Position numbers and translations under genes: made by a program. A DNA stretch of 64,000 bases, taken from assembly GCA_903842345.1 (NCBI GenBank), contig CAIMLR010000005.1:1-64000 (forward strand), given 5' to 3'. Below are positions 33,363-41,056 of the stretch, one piece after another. The DNA comes from an uncultured Myxococcales bacterium (GTDB lineage: Bacteria; Myxococcota_A; UBA9042). Within the stretch, counting starts at the first letter, position 1. Each line of letters starts with the position of its first letter. The notes under the pieces are model-generated. The model searched no databases, was not told the DNA's origin, and saw only the letters and a program-made list of their open reading frames with translations.

Positions 33363-36300
33363 ACTGCCCCCTGCGTTCCCGTTCGCGTTGCATCCTCAAG
33401 AGCACCGAGCGCGCGATCTTGGCCGCGAGCGCATCGACGTCCTGTGCGTCATGACCTTGCGACGCATCGCCCTCGCCTTCGTGCGCCTGGCCACCGTCGC
33501 CCTGGCTATTGCCCTGAAGCGACGTTGCCGAAGTGCCTTGGCTCGGACCATAGCCGCTCGTCACGATGTGTTCAGATTGCGGCTTGGCCGCGGCGGCGGT
33601 CACAACCGCGTGCGCAGCAGGCGCTACGAGCGGCAACATGTTGCCCGTCGGCGAATCCGTGACGGACAAGACGCGCGCCATCGCGCTCGCCTGGGTCGCG
33701 CGCGCAGACGCCGTCGGACCCGCGGTGCGCGCCGTCGCTTGTGCCTGACGCGCAGCGGCACCGCCCGCTTCAATCAGCGTGGCCTGCGGCGAATTGCCAT
33801 ACGTGGAGCCACTCGCCATCGCCTGCTGGTAGCTGTAGTTGGCCGGCATGTTGCGCGGATTCACGCCGCCCGGCTCGGCAAAACCATCGCCGCCGGCCAA
33901 GTCTTGTTGCACGAATTCGCCGGCACCCGCATCGCGCGAAAACCCGGCGACAGCCGCAGCGTGACCGCGAATCGGCGCGCCATCCCGACGCGCGGCAACC
34001 CAACCGGCGAGCGCATCCGCGCCGCGCAAGGCGCCGGGCGTCACGGCCGTCTCACCAAAGAATCCCGTGGCGTCGCCAGCAGTGAGCCCGAGCAGTTCCC
34101 CGCCGCCCAGAACCGCGGCGCCGTAGCCAACCGCATTGGCGGCAGGAGCGCGCCGCGCGGACCAGGATGCGGCACCGGACGGACGCGCGTTGGACGCCCG
34201 AGCGGTCAACGGCGCTGCGGCTGACGATTCGGCAGCGCGAACCCGCGAGAGCAGACCACGGCCGCGACCGAGACCGACGGGCGAAAATTTGTGCAGCTGC
34301 GCCGACGGCCAAGCCGGCGCCTGCGGCCTGGCCGGCGCAGTGGCAACCCGCGGCGTCGCGGCCATTTCAGCCGCTTCAGCAGCTCCAGCACCGGCAACTG
34401 GCTCCGCAGCGGGTGCGAGCAGGGTCTGTTCTGCCGCTTCGACCTGCATCGCGCGCTCGGCCGCCTGACCCAGCAGCGTATCTGCCGCGCCCGGCCCCGC
34501 CATCAGCGCTTCCAAAGCAGCCATGCCGCGCAGGACAGGCTCAGCCGCAGGCTCGGCGCGACGCGCACCGGCAGCAGCCGGAAGACGCCCGCCACGGACG
34601 GTTGCCGGGCCCCCAGGTTCGGTCAATGCCAACATCTCGCGTGCCCCGCCGCTGCCGGGACGACGGGCGGCTGGGGTGGCAGCCGGGCGCCCAAAGAAGC
34701 GCGCCAGGTAAGCGCCGGCGATGGAGGCGTCAGCGGGCGAGGTCGCGCGTTCGCCAAAGACGGCAAGCGCCGCGCGCAAGGCTGCGGGGACGAGCGCAGC
34801 GGACGCGCCTGCCGCCAGCACGCGCGCACGTGGGGATGCTTGAGCAGCTGCGGTTGGGCCGGGCGCGGCTCCTGTCGCGGTTGCCGCTTCGGTCGGCTCA
34901 CCCGGTCCCAGCCACGTCAACTCGCCTTCCGGCGCGGCGGACCTGGACGCTGTGCGCGACGGTTGCGATGGGCGGGCAGCCGGCTCCAGCCAAGCGCTCA
35001 ACGCGTCCGAACGACCCAAAGGCCGTGCGGTCAGGAGTTCGGGCATCTCAGCGGTCAGTGCGGCATGGCCGAGCGCCGTCTTCCCCGCCGCGGTCTTGCC
35101 AGGACCAACCGCGCCGCCTCGCGCCAATTCCAGAACGCCGCGCGCCGGACGCTGGGCAACCGCGGCCGCCCGGCCAGCCCAGCGCTGCGCTTCCGCAACA
35201 ACGGCCGAAATGGCGGCAGCTGCGGCCCTTGCCCATGGCTGGACGGCGGGTTTCCCCGGACGGGCAACGCCTTGGGACGTCGCCACCGGACCGCCCGCAA
35301 CGGCAGTCGCTGCACTTGCAGCTTCAGGCGACGGCCCGGCCCGGTCGTCCCCCAGCGCGACCGTCGCGCGGTCTGCACCAAGGTCCCGATAGCCCGCAGG
35401 CGCGGTGCGCCAAGCCCGCAAAGCCCCGCCCGCGCTGGCTGTGTCGGCCAAAGGCGCGAGGAGACCGCCGGCATGACGACGCGCGAGCGCATGCATCAGC
35501 GCCTGTGCCCGCAAACCCACGGGCCCCGCAGCGGTACTGCGCGGCGCTGCGGACGACGACCGATCGGGTTGTCCCGTCAACCAGCGCGGCATTCCCGCAG
35601 CGTCAGGTTTCCCGACAGTGCTCGGTTCCGTCCCGACAGTGCTCAGTTCCGCGGCGGCGCTCTCGTCTCCCGCCGGCGGCGCCAGCGCAACCAACGCCTC
35701 TGCAGCACCACGCCATGCGCGCGGGGGCTGGGCCTGGGAGGCAGCTGGCCGGCCAAAGGCGGGCGCCGGGCCAACAGCCCTGGTCGGCGGCGTTTCCGCA
35801 TCCGCCCATGCGCCCAATGCGCGTTGCCAACCCGGGGCCATCGCAGCGACCCGGGTCACGGCAAGGTCAGTGGGGGCGTGTGCAGCGGCGCGTCCGGCAC
35901 GGCGTCCGACCGATGGGACCGCGAGTTGGGCGAGCACGCGCGCCCGACGGTCCGCAACAGCAGCTTGGGCAACGGCAGCGGCCAAGGCGCGCCGCGGCGG
36001 TGGCGACGTGGCGACGGAGACCTTCGCGGGCGACGCAGGGCTGTGCGCCTCCTGACCAGCGCGCGCTACCGTATCGACATCGCCAGGCTCCGCGCCCGCA
36101 ACCAGGAACGCGCGTTCCGCGGCCGCTTCATTGAGCCGCAACGCGCGCGACAATCCTGCCTGGGCGAACGGTGCCGCCAAGCCGACGCCGGAGCCGTGCC
36201 CGGCGCGCGCCGTCAACGCGGCCTGCGCTTGGCCATCCAGACGACGGGATGGCTGCCGCGCCGCAATGCGAAACCGCTCGAGGACGTCGGTCGACAGGCG

Positions 36301-36930
36301 CCCATGCATCCCGACTGCCGCCAACCCGGTCGTTTGTGTCGCGTTGATCGACGCATCCGGTGCACCAACGAGGTCCGCGCGCCCCACTTGTCCGGGGCCA
36401 ACTGACCCCAGCTTCGCGCCCAGAACCGCCGCGTCGTCACGCATGAGGGCACTGCGCACTTCGCGCAACAGCCGCCGCACCTGCCGTTGCAGCGCGGCCT
36501 TGCCCACTACCGTCGTCGATTGCAGCGGCTTGCCAGCGGACCTCCGCTCCGGCGCACGCATCCCATTCGCCTGGACGGTCGCCACGTCGCCGTGGGCCTG
36601 GGCATCCGCCTCGAACGCGTGGCGCTCGTCTTCCTCCAGCGCGATTTGCACGAGGTCCGCCAGCTCATCCAGCCGCAGCATCCGTGCATCCATGCCGAGG
36701 CGCGCGCACAAAGCCGGCGTCTCGGCCATCGCCGCCGCCATTGCCATCGCCTGCGCGGAAAAGCCGCCAAAGGCCTCGTTGAGCCCGGGCAGCTGCGCCA
36801 TCATCCGCTCGGCCTTGCCGATCGATCCCAGAAAATCCTGCGACTTCAACAGATTGTCCGCAGGCGCCAAGCGCGCCAACACCTCGTGGTGCAGCGTCAG
36901 TACGGCATCCTGTGAGCGCTCGTTTGCCAC
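33355..36930 (-). CDS. 1191-residue Ala/Pro/Arg-rich protein of the CIS operon
   Basis: A long low-complexity protein. A helical N-terminal domain (about 1-105, GLNEAFGGFSAQAMAMAAAMAE, RMLRLDELADLVQIAL) is followed by about 1000 residues dominated by Ala with Pro, Arg, Gly and Thr. The short C-terminal helix DVDALAAKIARSVLLRMQRERERRGQYG is of a type I associate with proteins encoded between tube and LysM genes in other injection systems. Its place in the operon makes it a structural part or carried cargo; a disordered tape measure is one reading, since no other candidate is present. It has no signal peptide or enzyme motif. GTG start; five bases after the tube gene. Confidence 0.65.
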   Translation of the reverse strand: MANERSQDAVLTLHHEVLARLAPADNLLKSQDFLGSIGKAERMMAQLPGLNEAFGGFSAQAMAMAAAMAETPALCARLGMDARMLRLDELADLVQIALEEDERHAFEADAQAHGDVATVQANGMRAPERRSAGKPLQSTTVVGKAALQRQVRRLLREVRSALMRDDAAVLGAKLGSVGPGQVGRADLVGAPDASINATQTTGLAAVGMHGRLSTDVLERFRIAARQPSRRLDGQAQAALTARAGHGSGVGLAAPFAQAGLSRALRLNEAAAERAFLVAGAEPGDVDTVARAGQEAHSPASPAKVSVATSPPPRRALAAAVAQAAVADRRARVLAQLAVPSVGRRAGRAAAHAPTDLAVTRVAAMAPGWQRALGAWADAETPPTRAVGPAPAFGRPAASQAQPPRAWRGAAEALVALAPPAGDESAAAELSTVGTEPSTVGKPDAAGMPRWLTGQPDRSSSAAPRSTAAGPVGLRAQALMHALARRHAGGLLAPLADTASAGGALRAWRTAPAGYRDLGADRATVALGDDRAGPSPEAASAATAVAGGPVATSQGVARPGKPAVQPWARAAAAAISAVVAEAQRWAGRAAAVAQRPARGVLELARGGAVGPGKTAAGKTALGHAALTAEMPELLTARPLGRSDALSAWLEPAARPSQPSRTASRSAAPEGELTWLGPGEPTEAATATGAAPGPTAAAQASPRARVLAAGASAALVPAALRAALAVFGERATSPADASIAGAYLARFFGRPAATPAARRPGSGGAREMLALTEPGGPATVRGGRLPAAAGARRAEPAAEPVLRGMAALEALMAGPGAADTLLGQAAERAMQVEAAEQTLLAPAAEPVAGAGAAEAAEMAATPRVATAPARPQAPAWPSAQLHKFSPVGLGRGRGLLSRVRAAESSAAAPLTARASNARPSGAASWSARRAPAANAVGYGAAVLGGGELLGLTAGDATGFFGETAVTPGALRGADALAGWVAARRDGAPIRGHAAAVAGFSRDAGAGEFVQQDLAGGDGFAEPGGVNPRNMPANYSYQQAMASGSTYGNSPQATLIEAGGAAARQAQATARTAGPTASARATQASAMARVLSVTDSPTGNMLPLVAPAAHAVVTAAAAKPQSEHIVTSGYGPSQGTSATSLQGNSQGDGGQAHEGEGDASQGHDAQDVDALAAKIARSVLLRMQRERERRGQYG
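35611..35651 (-). repeat. 21-bp tandem duplication within the Ala-rich gene
   Basis: Two adjacent copies of a 21-base unit (CCCGACAGTGCTC-GTTCCG, differing at one of the first 20 bases) encode STVGTEP-STVGKPD. It is in frame and shows recent slippage-type growth of the disordered region. Confidence 0.7.
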
Positions 36931-36935
36931 GCGTA

Positions 36936-37751
36936 TCAGCCCTTGGGCGTGTAGGTGAAGCTGTCGTAAACCATGCGGATTTGTTCAAATCCGACCTGAC
37001 CGGACATGGAGTTGAGCGCCGGCCCCTCATACTCGACGACGGCGGCGTGGGACAGGTCGTACCGGCCAATTTCCTCGTAATTGCGGCTCAGTACGGTGAT
37101 TGTCACGTTTTTGCGGGTGATCGCGCCCACCGGGTCGAGCACGCCGCGCAGCAGGTCGATGAACTCGCCCGTCGCCGCGAACCAACCGCGTTTGAGCGTC
37201 AGCAGTTCGAACTTGCCCGGCTTGATCAGGCCGCGGACAAACGCGTTGTTGCCGCCTTCCGGCATCGGCTGGACCTCCGCTTTCCACGACAATCCGCTGA
37301 CTTCCGTAAACATGCCGTAGCTGACGCCACCGATTTGAATGTCAAAAGCGTAGGCGATGTCCGGGTCGCCTTGCCGCTTCGTGGCATGGCCGGTGTGCTT
37401 GTCCTTGATGCCGCCGCCCATCGCGCTGAGCTTGGCCTTGACCGTCATCGCGACGGTCGCAGCGGCGGAAGTTTCTGCGCCAAACGTCAGCGCCTTGTCG
37501 AGGGCATCGCCCAAATCTCCAGCGGTTTGGGCGAACGCGTGTTGGGCCGCCACGAGACCCGGAATCGCCATCGCCGGGACCGCGAGGTGCGCATCGGGCT
37601 CCGCCGTCACAATCTCAGCCGCCACGGCCGGCAGCAGCGTACCCACCCGGCCAGAACGCGCTGTTTCTGCTGGCAGAAACTTCACTCCCTGCGCGCGCGC
37701 GGTCGTCAGCGTCGGCTCCTTGCGGGTCGCCATCGGTTTGCGGTTTGCCAT
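36936..37751 (-). CDS. Tail tube protein with long N-terminal extension
   Basis: 271 residues. From about residue 130 the gp19-like tube fold is clear: AYAFDIQIGGVSYGMFTEVSGLSWKAEVQPMPEGGNN, then FVRGLIKPGKFELLTLKRGWF and the EYEGPALNSMSGQVGFEQIRMVYDSF end. This makes the inner tube inside the sheath. The preceding 130 residues, Ala-rich and without a known fold, are absent from typical 140-160-residue tube proteins. The ATG at 37751 was chosen over an ATG eight codons upstream that lacks a ribosome site. Confidence 0.82.
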   Translation of the reverse strand: MANRKPMATRKEPTLTTARAQGVKFLPAETARSGRVGTLLPAVAAEIVTAEPDAHLAVPAMAIPGLVAAQHAFAQTAGDLGDALDKALTFGAETSAAATVAMTVKAKLSAMGGGIKDKHTGHATKRQGDPDIAYAFDIQIGGVSYGMFTEVSGLSWKAEVQPMPEGGNNAFVRGLIKPGKFELLTLKRGWFAATGEFIDLLRGVLDPVGAITRKNVTITVLSRNYEEIGRYDLSHAAVVEYEGPALNSMSGQVGFEQIRMVYDSFTYTPKG

Positions 37752-37852
37752 GTCCGTTCGCTCCGCGCTGTCCATTTCGTTGCGCTGGTCCGGCGCGCGT
37801 CACGCCGTTCGTTCGCAAGCCTGTCGCTGCACGTAGCGTGCCAACTCGGCGC

Positions 37853-39607
37853 TCAAGCGCCGTCTTCACGCGACAACACGTCGACATCCTGGGTCAGGCG
37901 AATCGTCACGAACTCGGCTGGCCGCAGCGGCGCCAGACCGATATCCAGGACGATCTGCCCTGCCTCACGCGTTTCCTGCGTATTGTTGCGCGCATCGCAC
38001 AGCACAAAGAACGCCTCGTCCATCGTCGCGCCGCGAAACCAGCCTTTGCGCCACAGCCCTTCCAGCAGCACGCGCACGTCGCGTTCGATCGTGGCCCACA
38101 GCTCGGGCGCGTTCGGCTCAAAAACCACCCATTGCAGCCCGGCGTTGATCGTCCGCGCCAGCGTGGAGACCGTCCGCCGCACGTTCAAATAGCGGTTCTG
38201 CGGGTCCGTGGACGTCGTGCGCGCGCCCCAGATGCGAATGCCGCGCTGGGCGAACACCTGCAGCCCGTTGACGCCGTCATTGTTCAGCGCGGTCAGATCA
38301 TGCGGCTGGAGGAACAGCGCCAGGTCGACAACGCCGTTGAGCACTTCATTGGCCGGCGCGCGGTACACGCCTTCCGCCAGATCGCAGCGCGCGACGACGC
38401 CGGCAACGTGACCCGATGGCGGAATCGCCGGACCGCCGGTCGAGGGCACCACCCACGGGTAGTAGAAGGCCGCAAAACTACTGTCAAACAGCCGCCGCCA
38501 CTGCTGCGCACCCACGGGCGTCGTGTCCGGCGGAAGGTCGAGGAGCGCCACGCGGTCGCGGCGCAACTCGCACTGCGCGACGACCGCCTGCTGCACGATC
38601 TCCATGTCCTTGGCCGACTTGAAGCCCGCGGAATTCTTCAGGCACCACGGCAGGTCCGGCAGCACGAGCATGTCGATCTCGTCAGAATCCGCGATCGCCG
38701 CGAGGCCAAAACGGCTCCCTGGGCCCAGATCGGCGCCAATGAAATCCTCCGCGACGACCGTGAAGAGGCCATCGGTGCCACCCTCCAGGCGCAAATCGCT
38801 GATCTCGGAGGGAAAACAGTCAGGCAAGCGCGTCGGCGGGTCCAGGCTCGTGACGGTGATCATCCGCGACGTCCCGTTCACGACGCGCTCGACAAACTGC
38901 GGCGACTGGCGCGACAGGTTCACGCCGCGGAACACCTCGCGCGTCCGGTGCGTCTCGACGATGAGGTCAAATCCGACCGGCTCGATGAGCGTCGGCGCGG
39001 CGGACCGGAATTCGCGGTCGAGAGGCTCCCTTTCAGCCCAGGACAGGACGCGGCTGTCCACGCTGCTGATGACGCGATACGCCGCGGCTTCCTCGTCGTG
39101 GATCCGCACCAGCGTGCCGCGCGCGATTCCGTGCGTGCTTTTCACCGTGACGGCGGACTCGCCGATGTGGGCGTCCACGCTGATGAATGTCTGGACCGGC
39201 GACTGGGAAGTCCGCACCGAGACGCGCACCTGATTGGCCCACATGCCTTCTGACGCGGCGGAAACGAGCAGGGTGTTCTGCTTGTCAGCGTCGCGGAGCC
39301 GCGCGGTCGCCTTCGTGGCGATCTCGCCGCGCGCCCTCTCAAAAAGATGGGCGATCCGAACGACGTAGCAGTGCTGACCGCCGTTCAGGAAGAAGCCGTC
39401 AATCGCCGCAGCCAGGTAGCTGCCAACGTCCAACGTGCCGAAAAGGTCGTAAAATTCTGCCACGCCGGCGATGCGCACCGGCTCGCTCACCGGGCCGCGC
39501 TCGCACAAGCCAAGGAAGCACGGCACGCCGGTGTCGACCAAACCCAGGCCGCGGGGCTGGTCGATGACCCGTTCGATGCGAACGCCTGGCGGACGAGGCA
39601 TGACCAT
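37853..39607 (-). CDS. Contractile sheath protein
   Basis: 584 residues, the phage-tail-sheath family (Afp2/Pvc2-like). The N-terminus PGVRIERVIDQPRGLGLVDTGVPCFLGLCERGP and the conserved C-terminal sheath domain (INPLP-type AQRGIRIWGARTTSTDPQNRYLNVRRTVSTLARTI, FEPNAPELWATIERDV, LAPLRPAEFVTIRLTQD) are unmistakable. It polymerises around the tube and contracts. Only one sheath gene is present, whereas Afp/PVC clusters have three. ATG at 39607, or ATG two codons later. Confidence 0.9.
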   Translation of the reverse strand: MVMPRPPGVRIERVIDQPRGLGLVDTGVPCFLGLCERGPVSEPVRIAGVAEFYDLFGTLDVGSYLAAAIDGFFLNGGQHCYVVRIAHLFERARGEIATKATARLRDADKQNTLLVSAASEGMWANQVRVSVRTSQSPVQTFISVDAHIGESAVTVKSTHGIARGTLVRIHDEEAAAYRVISSVDSRVLSWAEREPLDREFRSAAPTLIEPVGFDLIVETHRTREVFRGVNLSRQSPQFVERVVNGTSRMITVTSLDPPTRLPDCFPSEISDLRLEGGTDGLFTVVAEDFIGADLGPGSRFGLAAIADSDEIDMLVLPDLPWCLKNSAGFKSAKDMEIVQQAVVAQCELRRDRVALLDLPPDTTPVGAQQWRRLFDSSFAAFYYPWVVPSTGGPAIPPSGHVAGVVARCDLAEGVYRAPANEVLNGVVDLALFLQPHDLTALNNDGVNGLQVFAQRGIRIWGARTTSTDPQNRYLNVRRTVSTLARTINAGLQWVVFEPNAPELWATIERDVRVLLEGLWRKGWFRGATMDEAFFVLCDARNNTQETREAGQIVLDIGLAPLRPAEFVTIRLTQDVDVLSREDGA

Positions 39608-39634
39608 GCGCGAGGACTCCCGGCAACAACTGAA

Positions 39635-39799
39635 CTACTTGCGGGACTTGTTGATTTCCTTGTTGATGTCGGAAATCTCCTTGACCCAAATCTGCCGTTC
39701 TTTGTGCTCCATAGCGAGCACCTCATCGAGCGACCAATGAAAGTGGTAACCGATGTACGCTACCTCCTGGTACAGGCGATCCAGGGGGTAGCTTACGAT
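39635..39799 (-). CDS. DUF6760-like small CIS protein, non-AUG start
   Basis: About 53 residues: it begins VSYPLDRLYQEVAYIGYHF, then HWSLDEVLAMEHKER, and ends KEINKSRK. This is a small protein of the DUF6760 type found between the tail assembly and sheath genes of extracellular injection systems. The frame has no ATG, GTG or TTG before the conserved sequence. The in-frame codons from the upstream stop onward are CCT GGG GGA ATC GTA, and GTA overlaps the stop of the upstream gene. It must start at a rare codon (ATC preceded by GGGGG is possible) or by reinitiation. The end at 39635 is certain, the start is not. Confidence 0.65.
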   Translation of the reverse strand: MVSYPLDRLYQEVAYIGYHFHWSLDEVLAMEHKERQIWVKEISDINKEINKSRK

Positions 39800-40164
39800 T
39801 CCCCCAGGTCACCTCCGGTATCGATCTCAAAATTGTGACCGCATTCCGGGCATTTGGCCTTGACCATCGAGGTGCCTTCCTCGTTGATCCGGCGGTAAAA
39901 ATCCTGCAGGTACGCGAGGTCCGCTGAGAACAGCGACTCGATGACCGAGGGGTTGATCGACTTCAGCGAGCCGAGCTGCTCGATCACGCGCGAGAGCAAA
40001 ATGATGACGAGATACGCGCGGTTGTTCTGCACGCGGTAGTCCTGCAACGGCAGGATCTCGTCCTTGGCCGTCGCCAGCCGCATGATGCCTTTCTTGTGCA
40101 CGACGCCGTCTTTGTCGACGAAGCCGCGCGGGAGCGTGAACTCAAATTGGGTCGTAAACGACAT
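39793..40164 (-). CDS. Phage tail assembly-like protein, first gene of the CIS operon
   Basis: 123 residues. The start FTTQFEFTLPRGFVDKDGVVHKKGIMRLATAKDEILPL and the following RAYLVIILLSRVIEQLGSLKSINPSVIESLFSADLAYLQDFYRRIN are typical of tail assembly proteins at the head of contractile-injection operons. A C-terminal CPECGH knuckle may bind metal. An AGGATG site precedes the ATG. It lies 70 bases after the SDR gene on the same strand, so either the promoter is in that gap or the operon starts further upstream. Confidence 0.75.
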   Translation of the reverse strand: MSFTTQFEFTLPRGFVDKDGVVHKKGIMRLATAKDEILPLQDYRVQNNRAYLVIILLSRVIEQLGSLKSINPSVIESLFSADLAYLQDFYRRINEEGTSMVKAKCPECGHNFEIDTGGDLGES

Positions 40165-40234
40165 GACATCCTCCAGAAGAAGCCGACGGTAGGGAAACAC
40201 AGACCGGCGTTTGCCGCAACGACCGGCGCAGCCG

Positions 40235-41047
40235 TCAGCGGGCGAGGCGCTGCAACGCCCGAATCACATTGAAATAACGCTCGGGAAAGAACCGCGTCAT
40301 CAGGCTCAGGACCTGCGCGTCCTTGCCGACGAGGATGCGCTCCCGACCGCGTTCCAACCCGCTCAGGATGATGGCGGCTGCCTGATCCGCGGAAGTCATG
40401 GCGATCTTGCTGAAGTCGCGCTCGATCTTGCCGCGATCGACGCGCCCGAGGTCGTCAGATGTAAAGCGCGCATTGCGAACAATTGACGTTTGTATACCAC
40501 CCGGATGCACGCTGACAGCGCGCACGCCGGTCTTGTGCAAGTCGTGGCGCATCGCCTCCGTGTAGCCGCGCACCGCAAACTTTGCGGCGGAATAAGCGGA
40601 GTTGGCCGGCCATGCCATCAGCCCGTACAAGCTGGAGATGTTGACGATGGTGCCGGAATCACGCGCGAGCATGGCCGGGAGGAACGCGTGCGTCCCGTGG
40701 ACCACGCCCCAGAAATTGATATTCATCAACCAGTGCAGATCGTCGTAGGCGGTGTCCTGCACCCGCTGCAGCAGCGCCACGCCGGCGTTGTTGAAGAGCC
40801 AATCGACCTGTCCGTGCTCCGCGAGCACGTCCGCGGCAAAGGCTTCAAACGCTTCGCGCTGGGAGACGTCGAGATGCCGCGTCATCGCCGGCACTTGCAG
40901 CAGCGCCGCCGTTTCCGCCAGCCCCGCCTCGTCCCAGTCCGCGAGCGCCACCTTCACCCCGCGCCGCGCCAGCGCCTGCGCCAACGCGCGCCCGATGCCC
41001 GACGCCGCCCCCGTCACCACCGCAACCTGTCCTGCCTGAATCTTCAC
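40235..41047 (-). CDS. Short-chain dehydrogenase/reductase
   Basis: 270 residues, classical SDR. TGAASGIG (12-19), NNAG (86-89), the catalytic Ser138/139 and Tyr152-x3-Lys156 are all present, so it should be active with NAD(P)H on an alcohol or ketone. GTG start with GAGG upstream, nine bases after the monooxygenase gene, so the two are one operon. With a Baeyer-Villiger-type enzyme, oxidation of a cyclic alcohol to a ketone and then to a lactone is the natural reading. The substrate is unknown. Confidence 0.85.
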   Translation of the reverse strand: MKIQAGQVAVVTGAASGIGRALAQALARRGVKVALADWDEAGLAETAALLQVPAMTRHLDVSQREAFEAFAADVLAEHGQVDWLFNNAGVALLQRVQDTAYDDLHWLMNINFWGVVHGTHAFLPAMLARDSGTIVNISSLYGLMAWPANSAYSAAKFAVRGYTEAMRHDLHKTGVRAVSVHPGGIQTSIVRNARFTSDDLGRVDRGKIERDFSKIAMTSADQAAAIILSGLERGRERILVGKDAQVLSLMTRFFPERYFNVIRALQRLAR

Positions 41048-41056
41048 GATCTTGCC

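Noticed and set aside
34167-36405. Plus-strand long frames opposite the Ala-rich gene
   Set aside because: Arg/Pro-rich without domains or ribosome sites; the minus frame fits the operon and keeps conserved ends.
22893-40164. Prophage or type VI secretion locus
   Set aside because: No integrase, capsid, terminase, TssJLM, ClpV or TssB/C pair; the LysM/gpJ/gpI set fits an extracellular-type contractile system.
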